Shown here in pieces: positions 10,640 to 22,555 of a stretch of DNA of 62,000 bases. The position numbers and the translations under genes are program-made. The stretch is from Phoronis australis. Its lineage: Eukaryota; Phoronida; Phoronidae. Under the pieces are notes generated by a model that was given only the letters and a program-made list of their open reading frames with translations, was not told where the DNA came from and made no database searches. Numbering within the stretch: the first letter of the stretch is position 1; every line of letters starts with the position of its first letter. The stretch spans positions 395,983 to 457,982 of the forward strand of contig NMRA01000050.1 of the NCBI GenBank assembly GCA_002633005.1, read 5' to 3'.

Positions 10640-11385
10640 ATTACGTGGTTGAAATTTCTGGGGCGGGCGCGCACAACCCAGAGTGGGTTTTGTCTGTCAC
10701 AGGCCATTTACACTGTTAGTAACAGTAACTTCTAATCTAATCACATGAATTGTTCATTGTGGTACCATGAATATATGAGCTAGCTCCTTTTTGGACGTTG
10801 GTCTTGAGTTTCTGGCGGACCCTTTACGGAGGACAATTCATCAGTCATAGGTCATTCGGTGTTAAATGTGGCACAATTTTTATGTTAAGTCAGTTTTAGC
10901 CGGTACTTCGAATACCTAATGTAGTTCAAACTTTTAATGGCATACCATGGTTAAGATTTTTTGGGATTTCTGGTGGGCACAACCCAGACTGTATTTTGTC
11001 TGCCAAGGGGCATTTAGTGATCAGTGACATGTGATGAATCATATGGAATTGGTTTTTGTTGTACCTTGAATGTATGAGCTAGATCATTTTTGGGGGGCCA
11101 TTTTTGGTTTCTGCCAGACCCATTCCAGAGTGCAATTTGTCTGTCCTGGGTCATTTGCTGTTCAGTGTGGTACTACAGTATTGTCCATTCTAAACTTTTA
11201 GCCCGTACCTTGAAAATCTAATCAAGCTCATTTTTGGCCACCTTGTAAGGTCCCCAGGGGTTGTACCCAGAGTGCAGACAACGGCAGACGTCCATTCCAC
11301 TTATACTAAAGTGGACTCTTAAGTGCTCCTATGGCCAGATGTTGGTACCTCGTTCATCTATGCTAAGTGCTCTGGGCTGCCGGCC
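10640..11385. repeat. Outer inverted-repeat arm (right)
   Basis: It ends ATGCTAAGTGCTCTGGGCTG|CCGG, the reverse complement of the left outer end at 4146. It contains several direct sub-repeats with GGGCACAACCCAGACTGTAT, TTTTGTCTGYCA and CATTTAGTGATCAGTG-type words. It is longer than the left arm because sub-repeat number differs. Confidence 0.75.
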
Positions 11386-11487
11386 AAGAAGCACACACAG
11401 TTTTCATACTAGATCAGTCAAATAATATGTCTAGAATTCAACACTACAAGAATGGGACAAATCATGCTGTCCATACACTGCACTTAC

Positions 11488-11670
11488 CTTCATGTACGTG
11501 GCCAGAGCATACGGGTTTTCATCTCTGATTCGCTGAACAGCATTTTCACCGCTGCCATCACTACGACACGCCAAGATGACATCATTTCCACCTTCACATA
11601 AGTACCGTGCAGTCTCAAAGCCTATCCCCGAGTTAGCACCAGTGACAACAATCACCCGACCGGTCATTGT
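11488..11670 (-). CDS. Short-chain dehydrogenase exon with cofactor-binding TGxxxGIG (exon 1 of those seen)
   Basis: This 183-bp exon lies between acceptor CCTTTCAG and donor ATGAAG|GTAAGT, in phase 0 at both ends. It encodes MTGRVIVVTGANSGIGFETA, the Rossmann-fold beta-1 and TGxxxGxG turn that binds NAD(P), then VILACRS, where the Arg after beta-2 suggests an NADP(H) preference. The ATG at 11667 lies three bases inside the exon and could be the initiator, with the 5' UTR upstream; otherwise an N-terminal anchor exon lies further right. Joined to the three exons to the left it gives an uninterrupted ~212-residue SDR core. Closest by eye are the retinol dehydrogenase 11-14 and WWOX groups. The substrate is unknown. 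Confidence 0.92.
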
Positions 11671-12254
11671 CTGAAAGGTGGAAACAATGATGTTCAAAAT
11701 TATTGGAGTTCTGATAGCCTACAAATAAGACAGGCATCAAAGACTGGACAATCCCATTGCTCATGCCAACTATTCAACCATCTCAACAAAAATCGCCTAA
11801 ATTTAGTTTGCTGTGAATCCTAAGGATACACAAAGCAATGTGCAAACAAGCAATCACCAGTGAATAGTGGATTGGGTACAGATTTCCTCACAAAACTGTG
11901 ATTATACCCAATTCAGTGATTTGTCATTAATATGCAAATCAGTTGGTAAGCTGACCAAACTAAGTTGCATGCAGGCTGTAAACAGCCTGTTAATCAGTAT
12001 AAGGATTGATTTGGAGAAATCTTTTGAATTTATCCAATGTCATGTGGTCAGTTGTTAGAGAACCAACTAGTCTGAGGATTGAAATAAGCATGTAAGTTAA
12101 AGACTAAACTTCTTCAAATCTAAGAGCTATATAGACAGGTCCCCGTTTGCCATCTAAACTGCCTCCTCTAAGCGCAGATAGAAATATGAGTGTTGCTGTG
12201 AGGGTAGACAGTTCCACCGTCATTACATAGCAGTTGAGACCTTCACTGCACACT

Positions 12255-12494
12255 CTAGGAGATATGACATCGTATCCCCTGACGTGTCCTGAGGACAAAG
12301 GACTGCTCAAAAGTTTGCAGATTACCAGAATATTTCTTTGAGTAGGAAAGAATTAAAGACATCAACGGCCTCATAATGTGCTCCTCTATGCGCAAAATGT
12401 TACTTTGATGGTATAAACAGTGCGAGGCATAATGGGCCGAAAAGTACCCGGCGTATATGAAGGCTAGCCTGGCTATGCCTATGACTATGAGCAT
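12255..12494 (-). CDS. Possible N-terminal membrane-anchor exon for the dehydrogenase (uncertain)
   Basis: From the ATG at 12494 the minus strand reads MLIVIGIARLAFIYAGYFSA, a hydrophobic start of the type found as a membrane anchor in retinol-dehydrogenase-like SDRs. The frame then stays open to about residue 80. It lies 0.8 kb upstream of the cofactor-binding exon in the right orientation. Against it, I find no convincing phase-0 donor to pair with the acceptor at 11671, and there is no recognisable homology after the hydrophobic stretch. Confidence 0.22.
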   Translation of the reverse strand: MLIVIGIARLAFIYAGYFSAHYASHCLYHQSNILRIEEHIMRPLMSLILSYSKKYSGNLQTFEQSFVLRTRQGIRCHIS

Positions 12495-13489
12495 CAGTCT
12501 CAAGTCTCAACTGCTAAGTTTACCAGTCTGTAAGATTCAAATATAAAGTGCACTTGGCCTAAGGAGTACTGCCCGTTTAGCTACTGGACGCCCGCATATT
12601 TCAGACCACCGAGTCCAAGTTATGCCCTTATTCGAGACACTCAAAAGAGAATTTACACCTGCAGATGCCAAAATTTGGTCCAGGGTTCTGAAATCAGGAA
12701 GCTGGAAAATCCGTTGACGTCAGGAGCGACATCTGACGTTCAGCGTCAGAGACATCTTTTGAGCGGATGCAAAACTGTCACTTTGGGGTCTTCAGAGTAT
12801 AAACTTGAGCACTTTGCTGTATTGTATAATGATTAATAATGATTAATGATTTTATTGAAACATATACACATGGCCCAAAGTATATCATGTACAAGACAGA
12901 AAATTGTCAGGTGCCATGTTTCAAGCTGGATAATAAATTGTGACGCTTGAGAGCATGATGGACTAATTTTATAAGTAGGATATCCGGAGTTCTCATGAGG
13001 GATTCAAATTTAGAGGGCGTGCGAGAATGACAAAAATGATCACTTAAGTACTTAACCCGAAAGTCTTGGTACGCACTGCAAACTAACTCAACGTGGTATA
13101 AATCATGGTACGTAACTATAAAAGAACGTAACCTTTTATACAAAAAGCACTAAACCTAGTGTGATAAGTGTTCGCTCCCTTGTGGATTCGTGCTCCGGTC
13201 CACTGGGGCCGGCACCCGAGCTAGGCAATAGAGGGGCCCATGCCAAGAAAACTGATTCAGCAGAGACAAATTTTAAATTTCATTCAGTTTTAAGATAATA
13301 TTTAAAATTTTCTCAAGTCCGTTTCAAGAAAGAGATCTTGAGTTTGTTTTATTTTTTTGACTTAAGTTTTGTTTTAATTTTGATTACTGCGGGATACTGG
13401 TATCTTACCAGATGTGGAAGTTTGCTAGTTCAGACAAATATTAGAATTAAGTAAAAAATGAACTTAAGTCAGTTTCTTGGAACGGGTCC
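12495..13489. other. Intergenic, no clear gene
   Basis: The ORFs here look like chance. Around 12700-12760 there are three GACGTCA/TGACGTT-type words close together. At 12815-12890 a TTTATTGAAACATATACACA segment resembles the 3' tail of a LINE but cannot be confirmed. Confidence 0.3.
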
Positions 13490-13625
13490 CTGGTCTCTAA
13501 TTTTTTATCTCGTTTTTAACTAAGCATAAAATTGGTTTCAGGTTACTAGTACAATGGGCCCCGCCACTGCGGCCTGCGCACGTCTCAGAGTACAACGTGT
13601 ACCAGACTGCCTGCAAATATTTTTT
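13490..13625 (+). repeat. SINE-like body fragment, copy 2
   Basis: It shares TTTCAGGTTACTAGTACAAT, GGGCCCCGCCACTGCGGCCT and GCGCACGTCTCAGAGTACAA, in the same order, with the elements at 3570-3830 and 57310-57500. It lacks a clear tRNA-like head. A possible diverged head (GTTCGCTCCCTTGTGGATTC) is about 300 bp upstream. Confidence 0.55.
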
Positions 13626-14114
13626 AACACTTTTAACCCAAATTATTACGAGTAAACAAGAGGCAACATATGCACGCAGTAAATTGTACGTATTCTAAGT
13701 ATTTTACCGTTTTAATGTGGAGAGTTGACTTATGAACTCAACTGAATACATGAATGCCAAACTTACTTCAAAATTAACTTTGAACTCAGTATAGGTGGTG
13801 AGTAGGTAAATTTGCATATGAACTTTGCATTTGTGAACGCAAAATGAATTCATTTGTGGCCGTACAAATGAGGCCAAACGCATTATTTTACTACTTGAAA
13901 AGGTCATCGAATGTAACCTTTAGTCAGTCAACTTAGAAGTTTCAAGGAATAACGGTTATTTTACATCATATGAAACAGTCGATGCACATAAGGGTGATCA
14001 ACAAAGACATATACCGCTAATAGCTGACCAGCAGCCAAGTAAATAATGACAATGTACAGAAAAATGAAGAGAAACAAGAAGCAATACAACAAGATACATA
14101 ACACTCTGATATTC

Positions 14115-14272
14115 CATGGGCGGCGCACCAAAGGAGGCTGGAGGGGCTATAGCCTCCCTCCCCCACTTATCTCAGTGCTACGCCGTCCATGGACATGGGT
14201 GGAGCACCCCATAGGGGGCTGGGGAGACTATAGCCCCACACTTACTGATTTCAGTGCTGCGCCGCCCATGTA
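14115..14272. mobile_element. Small terminal-inverted-repeat element
   Basis: It starts CATGGGCGGCGCACC and ends GCTGCGCCGCCCATG, an almost perfect 15-bp terminal inverted repeat. Inside are two diverged direct units of about 79 bp (14115 and 14194), each with GGCTGGRGRGRCTATAGCC followed by CAGTGCTRCGCCGYCCATG. The structure suggests a MITE. A related end (CATGGGCGGCGCCCACCCC) occurs at 54476. Confidence 0.7.
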
Positions 14273-16600
14273 AAATGATGTAACGAATGCTATTTCTTTC
14301 ATAAAAAATACACAGAACCCGCTATGAACCGCACAGTTAAAACCCGGTAGATGTAGACAAGACGTGTGACCACGGTTACTCAGCGCAGTTTTCTCTTGAG
14401 ATGAGTGACCCGAGTTTTGTTCACTACTGTCGGATAAGATCAGCTTTTTGGCTGACGTCAGCACTACAGGTTTCGAGCCCAATCCCTCAGTAGAAGACAG
14501 TTAATATGCCTTTCGGATGTCCAATTTGATAAAGGCTGTCCACTGTTAAATTTTAAATTCGCGCTTTTCCCAGACACGAAAAATTTATTTTTCATCTAAA
14601 AGAGAAACGTTCCAGCAACTTCGAATAAAAAAAATCGTCCAACTATAAGAGAAGTTACATTAATTTGAAGAATGAAAGGAAAGTTCGTTAACCTTCAAAA
14701 TCTGTTCGGCTTGGCGACTGCTTTGTGGAGAAACTTGACACTTAGATGTTGACTTTGTGTAATTGACTTTGGTACCCAGACAGGAATTGAACGACTCCTA
14801 GCGACTCTTTCGGCCTCAGGAGGTAACTTGGCTATGTCAATGTGAACAAGTACAACAATTAATCTAAAACATTGCATTGTGACCGGCACGTACCTTACAA
14901 TACTCTATTATGTCCTGTAAGCACTAAATATATATTTATTCAAATAGATACGAAACCCATGTTAGCTGTGAGTGTCGTTTTTGTCTGTTCCATTATTTGG
15001 CTGAATATGGCTGTTAATCAAACAGCTATTAAGGGAAAGGAGCGCATTCTTCCACTTGGTCCCATACCCAAAGGATACCAAGAAGTCACTGTTTGCCTTT
15101 TTTCCTGAGTGAGACGCTTGTGGTTAAACGTAAGTTTGCAATGACGCTTCCAACGTTTTGTTTGAAGTTTGAATGTTTCGGAAGAAGTCGTCACACATGC
15201 AGTTTCTTGGAAAGTTAGAACATTGAATGTTAATCCACTTGATATGTTACTGATAATTTTTTGACATGGAAGGTTTTCGATCATGATATTAGACCACTTC
15301 GACATTTCAAATTTTAAAACACAGGATTTGTGTAACGATGTTTGAACTGTGTGGAAAATGAAATTGTGGACTCTGTTGGCTTTGATTCTATAATTAATCA
15401 GTCTCTGAAAAGTAAGTTCGCAAATGCTTGCGTTGAATACTTAAAGCATATTAGGCCCTACACCGGCTGGTCAAAAGTGGCCAAATTCAAACTAAGATGA
15501 AACAAAAATCAATCCGTATAGTAAGTCAAAATAGCATCTATACGGCCTCCAGATTAATCGCAATATGAACCTGGAAACCATTCAACACGTCTCAAAATTG
15601 AATCAGAACAATCGATATTGTCATGGATGTTCCAAGTCAGCAGACGTAATTACAAAAGTATCCGACTATGTGGGGTTCAATACGATGCCTTCAAGTTAAA
15701 AAGCACTCGTGCCCTGGTCCATGGACCTACTGCCTGATTGTCATTATTTTCTTAATTGTATTTTGAAAAGCACTTCATTAATTAACATCATTTAATTTAA
15801 TTGTTGCTGTGCACTGTTGTTGGCGTACAGGCCTATCGATAACTACAACAGTATGAATGAGGCCGGGCCCCAGTGAACTGCTGTGCCGGGGGAGGGGCAC
15901 GATAATGAGCAGGCCCTGGTCTGGAGAAAATATTGAACCCCATGTAAAATGTGTTGGTTTACTTTTATACACCACGTGCCTTCCAACCTGTGATCGTCTC
16001 AAACCCAGATTTAATGACCTGCTTTCTAAGTTTATTCTTTTACTTTGTCACCTGAAATAAATACTTTTACTTGCCCTCTGCCAGGGTTAGCCACTGCTGG
16101 CTATAGTCAAGTTTAACCCAAACTGGTTTGGTGTACTCTATTATCAAATCACAAAACTTAACGCTACTTCTGAAGACACACTTACTCTTCACTGCGTTGA
16201 GCCTATTTCTCGTTCCAAGACATGAGTTATGTGTTCTTCGGCGCCAAGGCGTAACCTACTGTGGTACTCGCGGTAGCTACATCATACTGAATTCTACCCC
16301 GAGTACCACGAGGAAACCTGGGACCTTAGTAGCCCTAAATACTCCGTCTAGCAGGTTTGTTGAGACCAAGTTGATCCAACAAGAACACAACTGAAATACC
16401 GAAGTTTACGTAAGTACCGCATGTAAAAGTAACAACACGAATTCAGTACGCAAGAGATATGGATTTAAAATTAATTTTGTTTGTATGTTTTGACAAACTA
16501 AATCAGAGGCTTTAGTAATTGTTGGTTTATTTAACTTCAGACAGCTCTTACATGTGAAACTCATTCTGTATCAGAGTACCCGTGTGTACAGGATTTTTAA
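14273..16600. other. Intergenic; only weak coding candidates
   Basis: I found no splice-supported exon. At 14959-15108 a short plus-strand frame begins MLAVSVVFVCSIIWLNMAVN (hydrophobic N-terminus) and stops after 49 codons. At 16128-16394 another frame has a hydrophobic segment LLFTALSLFLV. Neither has family features and both may be chance. Confidence 0.3.
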
Positions 16601-16619
16601 AACAAGCAGTTGAGACGGG

Positions 16620-16796
16620 ATGGAGATGTTGATAAATGATATCAGTAACCTTCTGCTCCTAGCGGTATTCGTTATCAGAGTACGATGTCATGCAGACGTG
16701 GTGCACTCGTATGGGGACACAGAATACCGGCCTATAGCTGTCCAGTGGGGACGTGTGTTCTTTCCCACTGATGGAGATGGTGTCGTAAAGCAGTGA
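16620..16796 (+). CDS. Candidate short secreted peptide ORF (58 aa)
   Basis: The ATG at 16620 opens a 58-codon frame ending TGA at 16794-16796. The product has a hydrophobic core LLLLAVFVIRVRCHA (residues ~12-26) that resembles a signal peptide, followed by a polar segment DVVHSYGDTEYRPIAVQWGR and then FFPTDGDGVV. No family is recognised. It could be a complete small secreted peptide, a first exon (a weak GATG|GTGTCG donor is present), or chance. Confidence 0.25.
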   Translation: MEMLINDISNLLLLAVFVIRVRCHADVVHSYGDTEYRPIAVQWGRVFFPTDGDGVVKQ

Positions 16797-16799
16797 AGA

Positions 16800-18840
16800 G
16801 AGCTGTGGTGTAACTTTGACTACCCTTGCGCACGCTGAGTGTTTTCCTAGAGCTTCACCATCTCTAGTGAGGCAAGCTAGAGACGGTGGGGTGGTCAATG
16901 TCTAGGTAAAATGAACGATATGCCAGAAAAAGCCGCATGTTTAATTTATGCAAACAATGGGGTGTTGTCTTCTGGATCAGCTACAGGAATCGTATGTGAG
17001 CACAATTAAGTGTAACAATTGTCCATGAAATGAATCCTACGTTGAAACCCTTACACGCCGAGACAAGGCAACCCGACCGGTTCGTTTGTCGCGAAATCCG
17101 ACCCAATTTTCGTTAAAGACACCATGCAGTTGTTGGCAATTGCATCGTCTGTGGACGCCATAGGCTGCTGATGTATTATGTGTGCACCCGTGTTCGACCT
17201 AAACAAGCTCATTAACCCGTCTGGAAGTTACTCTAGGTTTCTTCCCTGTCCGTCAGTGTCACCAGAGACCAAGGCATGTTGAACAATGTCTTTGTGTTTC
17301 CTTCGATCTGTCTGAACCAATTATGTGTAATACAGTTAACAGTGGGGTTCTCTCATGAACGGACAGGTAGAGCATCCGGCCGACTGTTGTTCGCGTTCTG
17401 AACCATACACTTGCGGGCGGAAGTCACAGTTTTCATTGTAATGAGGAATTGCATATAGTTAATGGCATATAGGTCAGTTGTAAGCAAACAGAAAATGTCC
17501 CTTTAATAAGACTATTTATTCATGCTTAACTAAACTTTATATCAATGTGGTCCACTGATAGGGCCTCAGGCGGCCCTATAATGTTTTTGAATCCCTGAAC
17601 CTTACACTGTGTCAATCAATCACTTGTGGTTAGCTTTTTTCAAACCAATCAGTTTAGACCTTGGCCTACTACCTATAGATATTGCACTGAACAATTTTCT
17701 CGACGATAGCGGAGTGGAAAGCGTATTTCAAAAGATAGATTTCATTGGACATTAGGCTCCGACACCCTGTTCTTTATCGTAGGATAAAAGTTTATTACAA
17801 ATATACCACGTTATTAATAATTTAACCCTAAACATATACAGGTAACAATATGTCAAAACTTTTATTCAATTCTGGAAATAAAAGGCTAAAAGAGAAGGTA
17901 AGCCTACTTTTTGAGTAGTTTTGTTAAATTTAGTGGCGGATTAAGAAGGTTCCAATGGCCGGAGTCACGCCGCACGTCTCAGTAAAGCTTTAGAGAATTA
18001 TTGAAAGTGTTCATTATCAGACCCATGTATTCACGTACTTGATGAAATCCTGATCCCAACCAAATGGGTTAAATTTATTTTATATGAATCATATAATTTA
18101 CTTTATGCAGAGTAAGTATGCTTTTAACAAAATCTTTTGTCCACGTAACTTAAGAAAATCATGCTTACTTTGTTGTTGATACACATGTGGGCAACCTTAA
18201 GCCTTATGCAGTTCGTATTTCAAACGGAACGATCAGTTCAAATAAAATAAGAGAAATATTTGGTTTACACTGAGGTCAGGCCTTTGTGTCTGCATACACA
18301 GATGGACTCTAGTCAGCTCAAACAAGAAAAATGCTGTGTCATACTTCGTGATGGTGTGGACGACAATTCCTTAAAAGAGACCTGAACTACATATTACAGC
18401 ATTTTAGTATGAATTTTGAAGGCATACATGTTGGTTTCTGATATTCATCTCTTCTTAAATAGTGCATAGTATTTTTCTTTTTTCTTTGAAAAATAAAAAT
18501 TTATTAGTTCCGTAAAGCCACACTGTGAGCGCTGTTTTTCGTGACGTCACTGAGGCTGTACAGCACATATTCCAGTCTACAGATCACCCTGTGCATACTC
18601 ATAATCTTTTTGTTTTTCTTCCGTCTGGTGTTGGTGCATCCCGGGGCCTAGCCAGCTAGCTGCCTGAAGACAGCTACAGTAGGTACCATCGTGTGTTGAG
18701 CTCCGTTAGACCCCGAAGTTTCACATAGCCCGTGTAGTTCTGCTTGTCACCTCGTCGTGAAACTTTTATCAACATGTAGACCTATAAACCGGCAGGTGTC
18801 AACCGATACTCGCCTTGCCTTCTGGAGCCGTTTAAGTCAA
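16800..18840. other. Intergenic, nothing recognised
   Basis: Both strands were read. There are no exon-like segments, no long ORFs and no repeat that I could match elsewhere in the window. Confidence 0.4.
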
Positions 18841-18844
18841 GAAA

Positions 18845-19265
18845 CAATCTAATAAACGTCATTTTTTTGCATAATTCTCCACCTTTTGTAACGAAGAAAA
18901 GTCAGTGGTCATTTTGAAAACAGTACGCTCGTGACACTTCCACGCGTCATTTTCGAAAATTTTGCGACATTTTTCGGGAGATGATGACAGCCTCGCAGCA
19001 GCAAAATTTGTTCTCAAATTCGGTTTACTGGTTTTAAAAACTTGAAACGAAATGAAATCTGTTCCTATAATTTGTTGTGACATGTACGGAACTTTGTGAA
19101 AGAGAACTGAGTTCAATCGCTTGTTATACTTGGAAGAAGAAGAAGAAGATTGAAGAGTCAGGGAACGAAACTGGCCAATAAGGCAACAGGTGACGGCGCC
19201 GAAAGCCGACCCAGAAGAGCGCACCACAATTTTAGCAGCAGAGTGAACTGTTTTATGCCATTTTT
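18845..19265 (-). repeat. Interspersed repeat R1, copy 1 (inverted partner at 26950-27350)
   Basis: On the minus strand it reads TCTGCTGCTAAAATTGTGGT, then GGCGCCGTCACCTGTTGCC, CAACAAATTATAGGAACAGA, GTTACAAAAGGTGGAGAATT and AATGACGTTTATTAGATTG. All have close counterparts on the plus strand at 26950-27350. The 122-codon open frame (residues such as MVRSSGSAFGAVTCC) exists only in this copy; the partner is broken, so I treat it as repeat-derived and not as a gene. Confidence 0.8.
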
Positions 19266-20159
19266 TTCAACACCGGGAAATAATTTTTTTACTCAAAGGA
19301 GAATGTAGTTTTTAATGACACTAATTTTGTGACAGATTTTATTTCATCAGGTTTTACATCGGCACAACGGTCGAATATTTAGTACTCAGCTTTGCACCAA
19401 GGCATCGTTCCACTAATGGTCAACACGACATGTCAGTATAAACTTGTGTTATGAGCTTTTGAGAGCCGAGATCGCAGACGAGTTCTACACATAAAGTACA
19501 TTTCTGTAGCCGAGAGGCCTTCACCCAATGAGCTGCATGCATAATAAGTTTGATTTATCTCAGTTGCCTTCACCCACTGTACAGCCTCAGTGACGTCAGA
19601 CGCGCGTAAGCCAATAGGAATTAACACTGGAAAAACGGTTTTTTTACAAATTTGCGAAAGAATAACAAAGATTGATTTCTGATAAAGACTTTATTCATAA
19701 ACTAAATTACATTAAAATACACTTTTCTGTACTTCAGGAACTAGTTTTAGGCCTAAGTCCCATGGCCGGCAACAAGTTGTACATTGTACATGATCGGCTA
19801 CGGTATGAAACTAAGCGGAGCCTGTAGAAAGGTGTTCCGTCTAGACTGAAAACTGTGTACGGCTTGTTGTTAAGAGTGCAAGCACGTAGCCAAGGGGTTT
19901 GGGGGGCTCGATCGACCCTCCCCCTCGAAACAGGTCCACGACCCTACAGCCCGTATCCGCTACGGAATGGATGTGGTTGAACAACATCAAAAATGCTTGC
20001 GCAAGTATACGTTTCCATTCTTCTAAATCCAGCACACATACTGACTTCACTTATAGCCTCTGTTGCTCAAAAAGCAGGGTGTTTAGCCGTGTTTCATGAC
20101 GGCTACATCCCGTAGCCAATATCTTACGCGACTGATTAACTCCGTTCTGGCCTTTATGG

Positions 20160-20590
20160 TTGGATAGCCTGCGCTCTTTTGTTCGATAATTGCTCTAATC
20201 TCCGATCAGATCATATCTAGCCTGACTGGGTTGGGCTGATAAAAATGAAAGTTATGTTATAACATATTTGAGCTTAAACCAATAGCATTTCTGAATTCCT
20301 CGTCAAATGCTGATCATGTTCCGTTTTTGAATCACCAAAATCGCCCAACTACAACAGAAGTTAAGACAATCTATTCTGTCCAAACGGATTACCAACGCAC
20401 TGGGTTTGACTGTGTTCATACGCGTTCGGTAATAGCGTGCAACCACCACACGTTTCCTTTGAAGCCTGGGAGATAATTGGCCTGCTTGTTATCATACGGG
20501 ACAAATGACTGAGCTGAGCAGTTAACAAAAGAGCCAGATGTTATCGCACGTTCAGCACCCCTCACGTCTGGAAAAATTACTGAACGAGAA
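20160..20590 (-). repeat. Interspersed repeat R2, copy 1 (inverted partner at 61594-62000)
   Basis: Its reverse complement matches the right end of the window: TTTCCAGACGTGAGGGGTGC, TGCACGCTATTAC, CAAACCCAGTGCGTTGGTAA, TTGGTGATTCAAAAACGGAA and GAGCAATTATCGAAC. A degraded third copy is at 22750-23010. The shared translated stretch DVRGAERAIT..GNVWWLHAIT is open in both full copies, but this may reflect recent divergence and not selection. Confidence 0.88.
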
Positions 20591-20599
20591 AGCTGTATT

Positions 20600-22340
20600 G
20601 TTCTGTCAGGAAACCCCGACGTGGGCACGGCTGCCTGTTCCTGGCAATGTCCTGAAGGAAGTAAGTCTGGGTCTATTAACAAATCTTTAGTTGATGAAAA
20701 AGCCTTCTCATGTTGATAGTAAATCAGTGTGGTGCACGACCTCGTAGACTCCAGAACGACGCTTAGGTGAAAGCGCACTGGCAGGTAACGGAAAACAGGC
20801 GCAATCCCAAAGCGATAGCTAAAGGGATTCTTTATTGTGGTCACCAGTCTATTGCCTAATTGAACGAGATTACGAAAGTTTGAAAGAAGATGCCGGCAAT
20901 CCAGGAAATTTTCTTCTCGTTTTGAAACTGTTTAGCATATCTATGATCAAGCATTTACAGCACCAGAAAATAAAGAACACTATGTACAGGTGTATACTTA
21001 GACTTAAATACAAAATAAAATCTTCGAGTTCATTGGAAAACCCGTTATACAAGCCGGTCGACAGTGTAAAGGAAATAAAAACATGGCACTGAAACTTTAT
21101 TTCCGGCGTTGTTGCTGACGAGGTTACGGTCAACAATACGCAGCGCGTGTGACAGTGCCCGTACGGTAACTTAAGATGCCGACGACAACATTCCAGAGGA
21201 GTTGCCAAAATTTGTTTTTGTAATATTGCGCGGACAATGGGCAAACACGTAGATGAATGCATTATGAACACCTTAAATGGGCTTGGTACCCGGATTGTCA
21301 ACTGCAAAGGAAACGATATGATGGCGTGGCAAATAATGAGTGGTGACGGCATTAGAGTGCAAGTAATCGCACGCGAACACTCTCTTTTAGCCTCACACAC
21401 ATTGTTGTGGGAGCGGTAGCCTGCTCGTGCTCGCAAAATGACTCTAGAAACATCTTGCCGACAAAGTAAACTCCATAGCTTCCTTTTTGATGAACAGTCC
21501 AAAGAGAGAACATCTCCTGAATGAAGTACATAAAAACAAAGATCCCGAATCTGTAGAAAAACCCCTCACTGATGTCTCACGTAGTTGTTGGCCATAGGCG
21601 CAAGAGCCCAAAGATGCTTACACGTTCACGCGAGCCGGTATAAGTTGAGGCAAATTGTCATATTGGCGCTGATCCTTGTCCGCTACAACAGAGTCGGTTA
21701 TTGATAGTGATTTACAACATGTAGATTGAATTAGATATTGCGTTTGAATTTCTCGACAAGAATGTATTGAAATCTTATTGCGTCGCTCACTGGTCAGATC
21801 CTAAGGATTGCTTCAGAAAGAGGTACAGATCAGGCGATGCTAATTTTTGCGAAATATCATCAAAGGTACATTGCTTTAGAAATTCGAACCATCCCTTTCG
21901 TAATCCTGGCTACAGACTGGTATGGAGCATGTCCTCTTTTGGACCACTGTCTGCACTCTGAGATTATCGAGGTAGATACAAAGGCGTGTTTATAAAAAAC
22001 TCGGATTGCGTACATGTATGTAGGACATCAAGTCGTTCTCACTACGTTCTCAAGAACTTTAACACAACGGGATAAAGCTCTTGTCGCAGTAGAGGCATGT
22101 TTTTGGCAAAAGTTGCCCGGTTACACCGGTCCCCAGTCCGGTTCACTAGGATCGTTTGAAGATGGTGTTGCAGGGTCCAAGGATTGAAGCAGTGTTCGTT
22201 GACTGCTCACATTTTTCTTTCCATGTCAGCCACAAAATAGTTTAAAAAAAACTCTAAGACAACAATTTCGCCTCATTTTAACTACAACAGTAATTGCTGA
22301 AATGTGTTTCGCATGACAAGGATTTTAGCCGACGACACCA
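20600..22340. other. Long open frame on minus strand, otherwise empty
   Basis: A 210-codon minus-strand frame covers 20870-21502, the longest in the window. Its composition is not obviously protein-like, it matches no family I know, and it lacks splice or polyadenylation context. The remainder up to 22340 shows nothing I can name. Confidence 0.3.
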
Positions 22341-22349
22341 GCAGCCGAT

Positions 22350-22555
22350 TTCTTAAAGGTGCTTTAAAGTTAAACCTGGTTTAAACTGGACTTAGACCAG
22401 ATTTAAAGACAATCTGCATTTCATAAAGGTGGTTTAACTTTTAGACCAGTGGTCTAGTAAAACCTGGTCTAACTCCAGTTTAGACCTGGTCTAAGTCAGT
22501 TTTCATTTCACCAACGAGGTCTATATTCTTTAGACCTGTATTAAGATCTTTGTGA
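22350..22555. repeat. Cluster of AGACCAGGTCTAA/CTGGTTTAAAC short repeats
   Basis: The words AACCTGGTTTAAACTGGAC, GACCAGTGGTCTAG, AACCTGGTCTAACTCCAG and GACCTGGTCTAAGTCAG crowd into 200 bp in both orientations. They are flanked by a direct repeat TTTC(A/T)TAAAGGTG(C/G)TTTAA (22350 and 22420). It resembles the core of a small inverted-repeat transposon. Confidence 0.65.

Larger units (their letters stand above)
3175..11487 (-). other. 8.3-kb intron of the dehydrogenase gene, filled with mobile DNA
   Basis: This phase-0 intron separates the cofactor-binding exon from the CNAG exon. It holds a SINE-like copy, two nested pairs of inverted repeats with a decayed gene in the middle, simple repeats and an array of ~145-bp units, each annotated separately. 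No additional dehydrogenase exon is expected, because the flanking exons join without loss of conserved sequence. Confidence 0.75.

Noticed and set aside
18859-19227. 122-codon minus-strand frame as a host gene
   Set aside because: Its whole length lies in repeat R1, whose second copy at 26950-27350 is not open.
20870-21502. 210-codon minus-strand open frame, the longest in the window
   Set aside because: No recognisable domain, no splice or polyadenylation context, and composition (many Ser, Leu, Cys in low-order runs) typical of a chance frame. One frame of this length over six frames in 62 kb is not remarkable.
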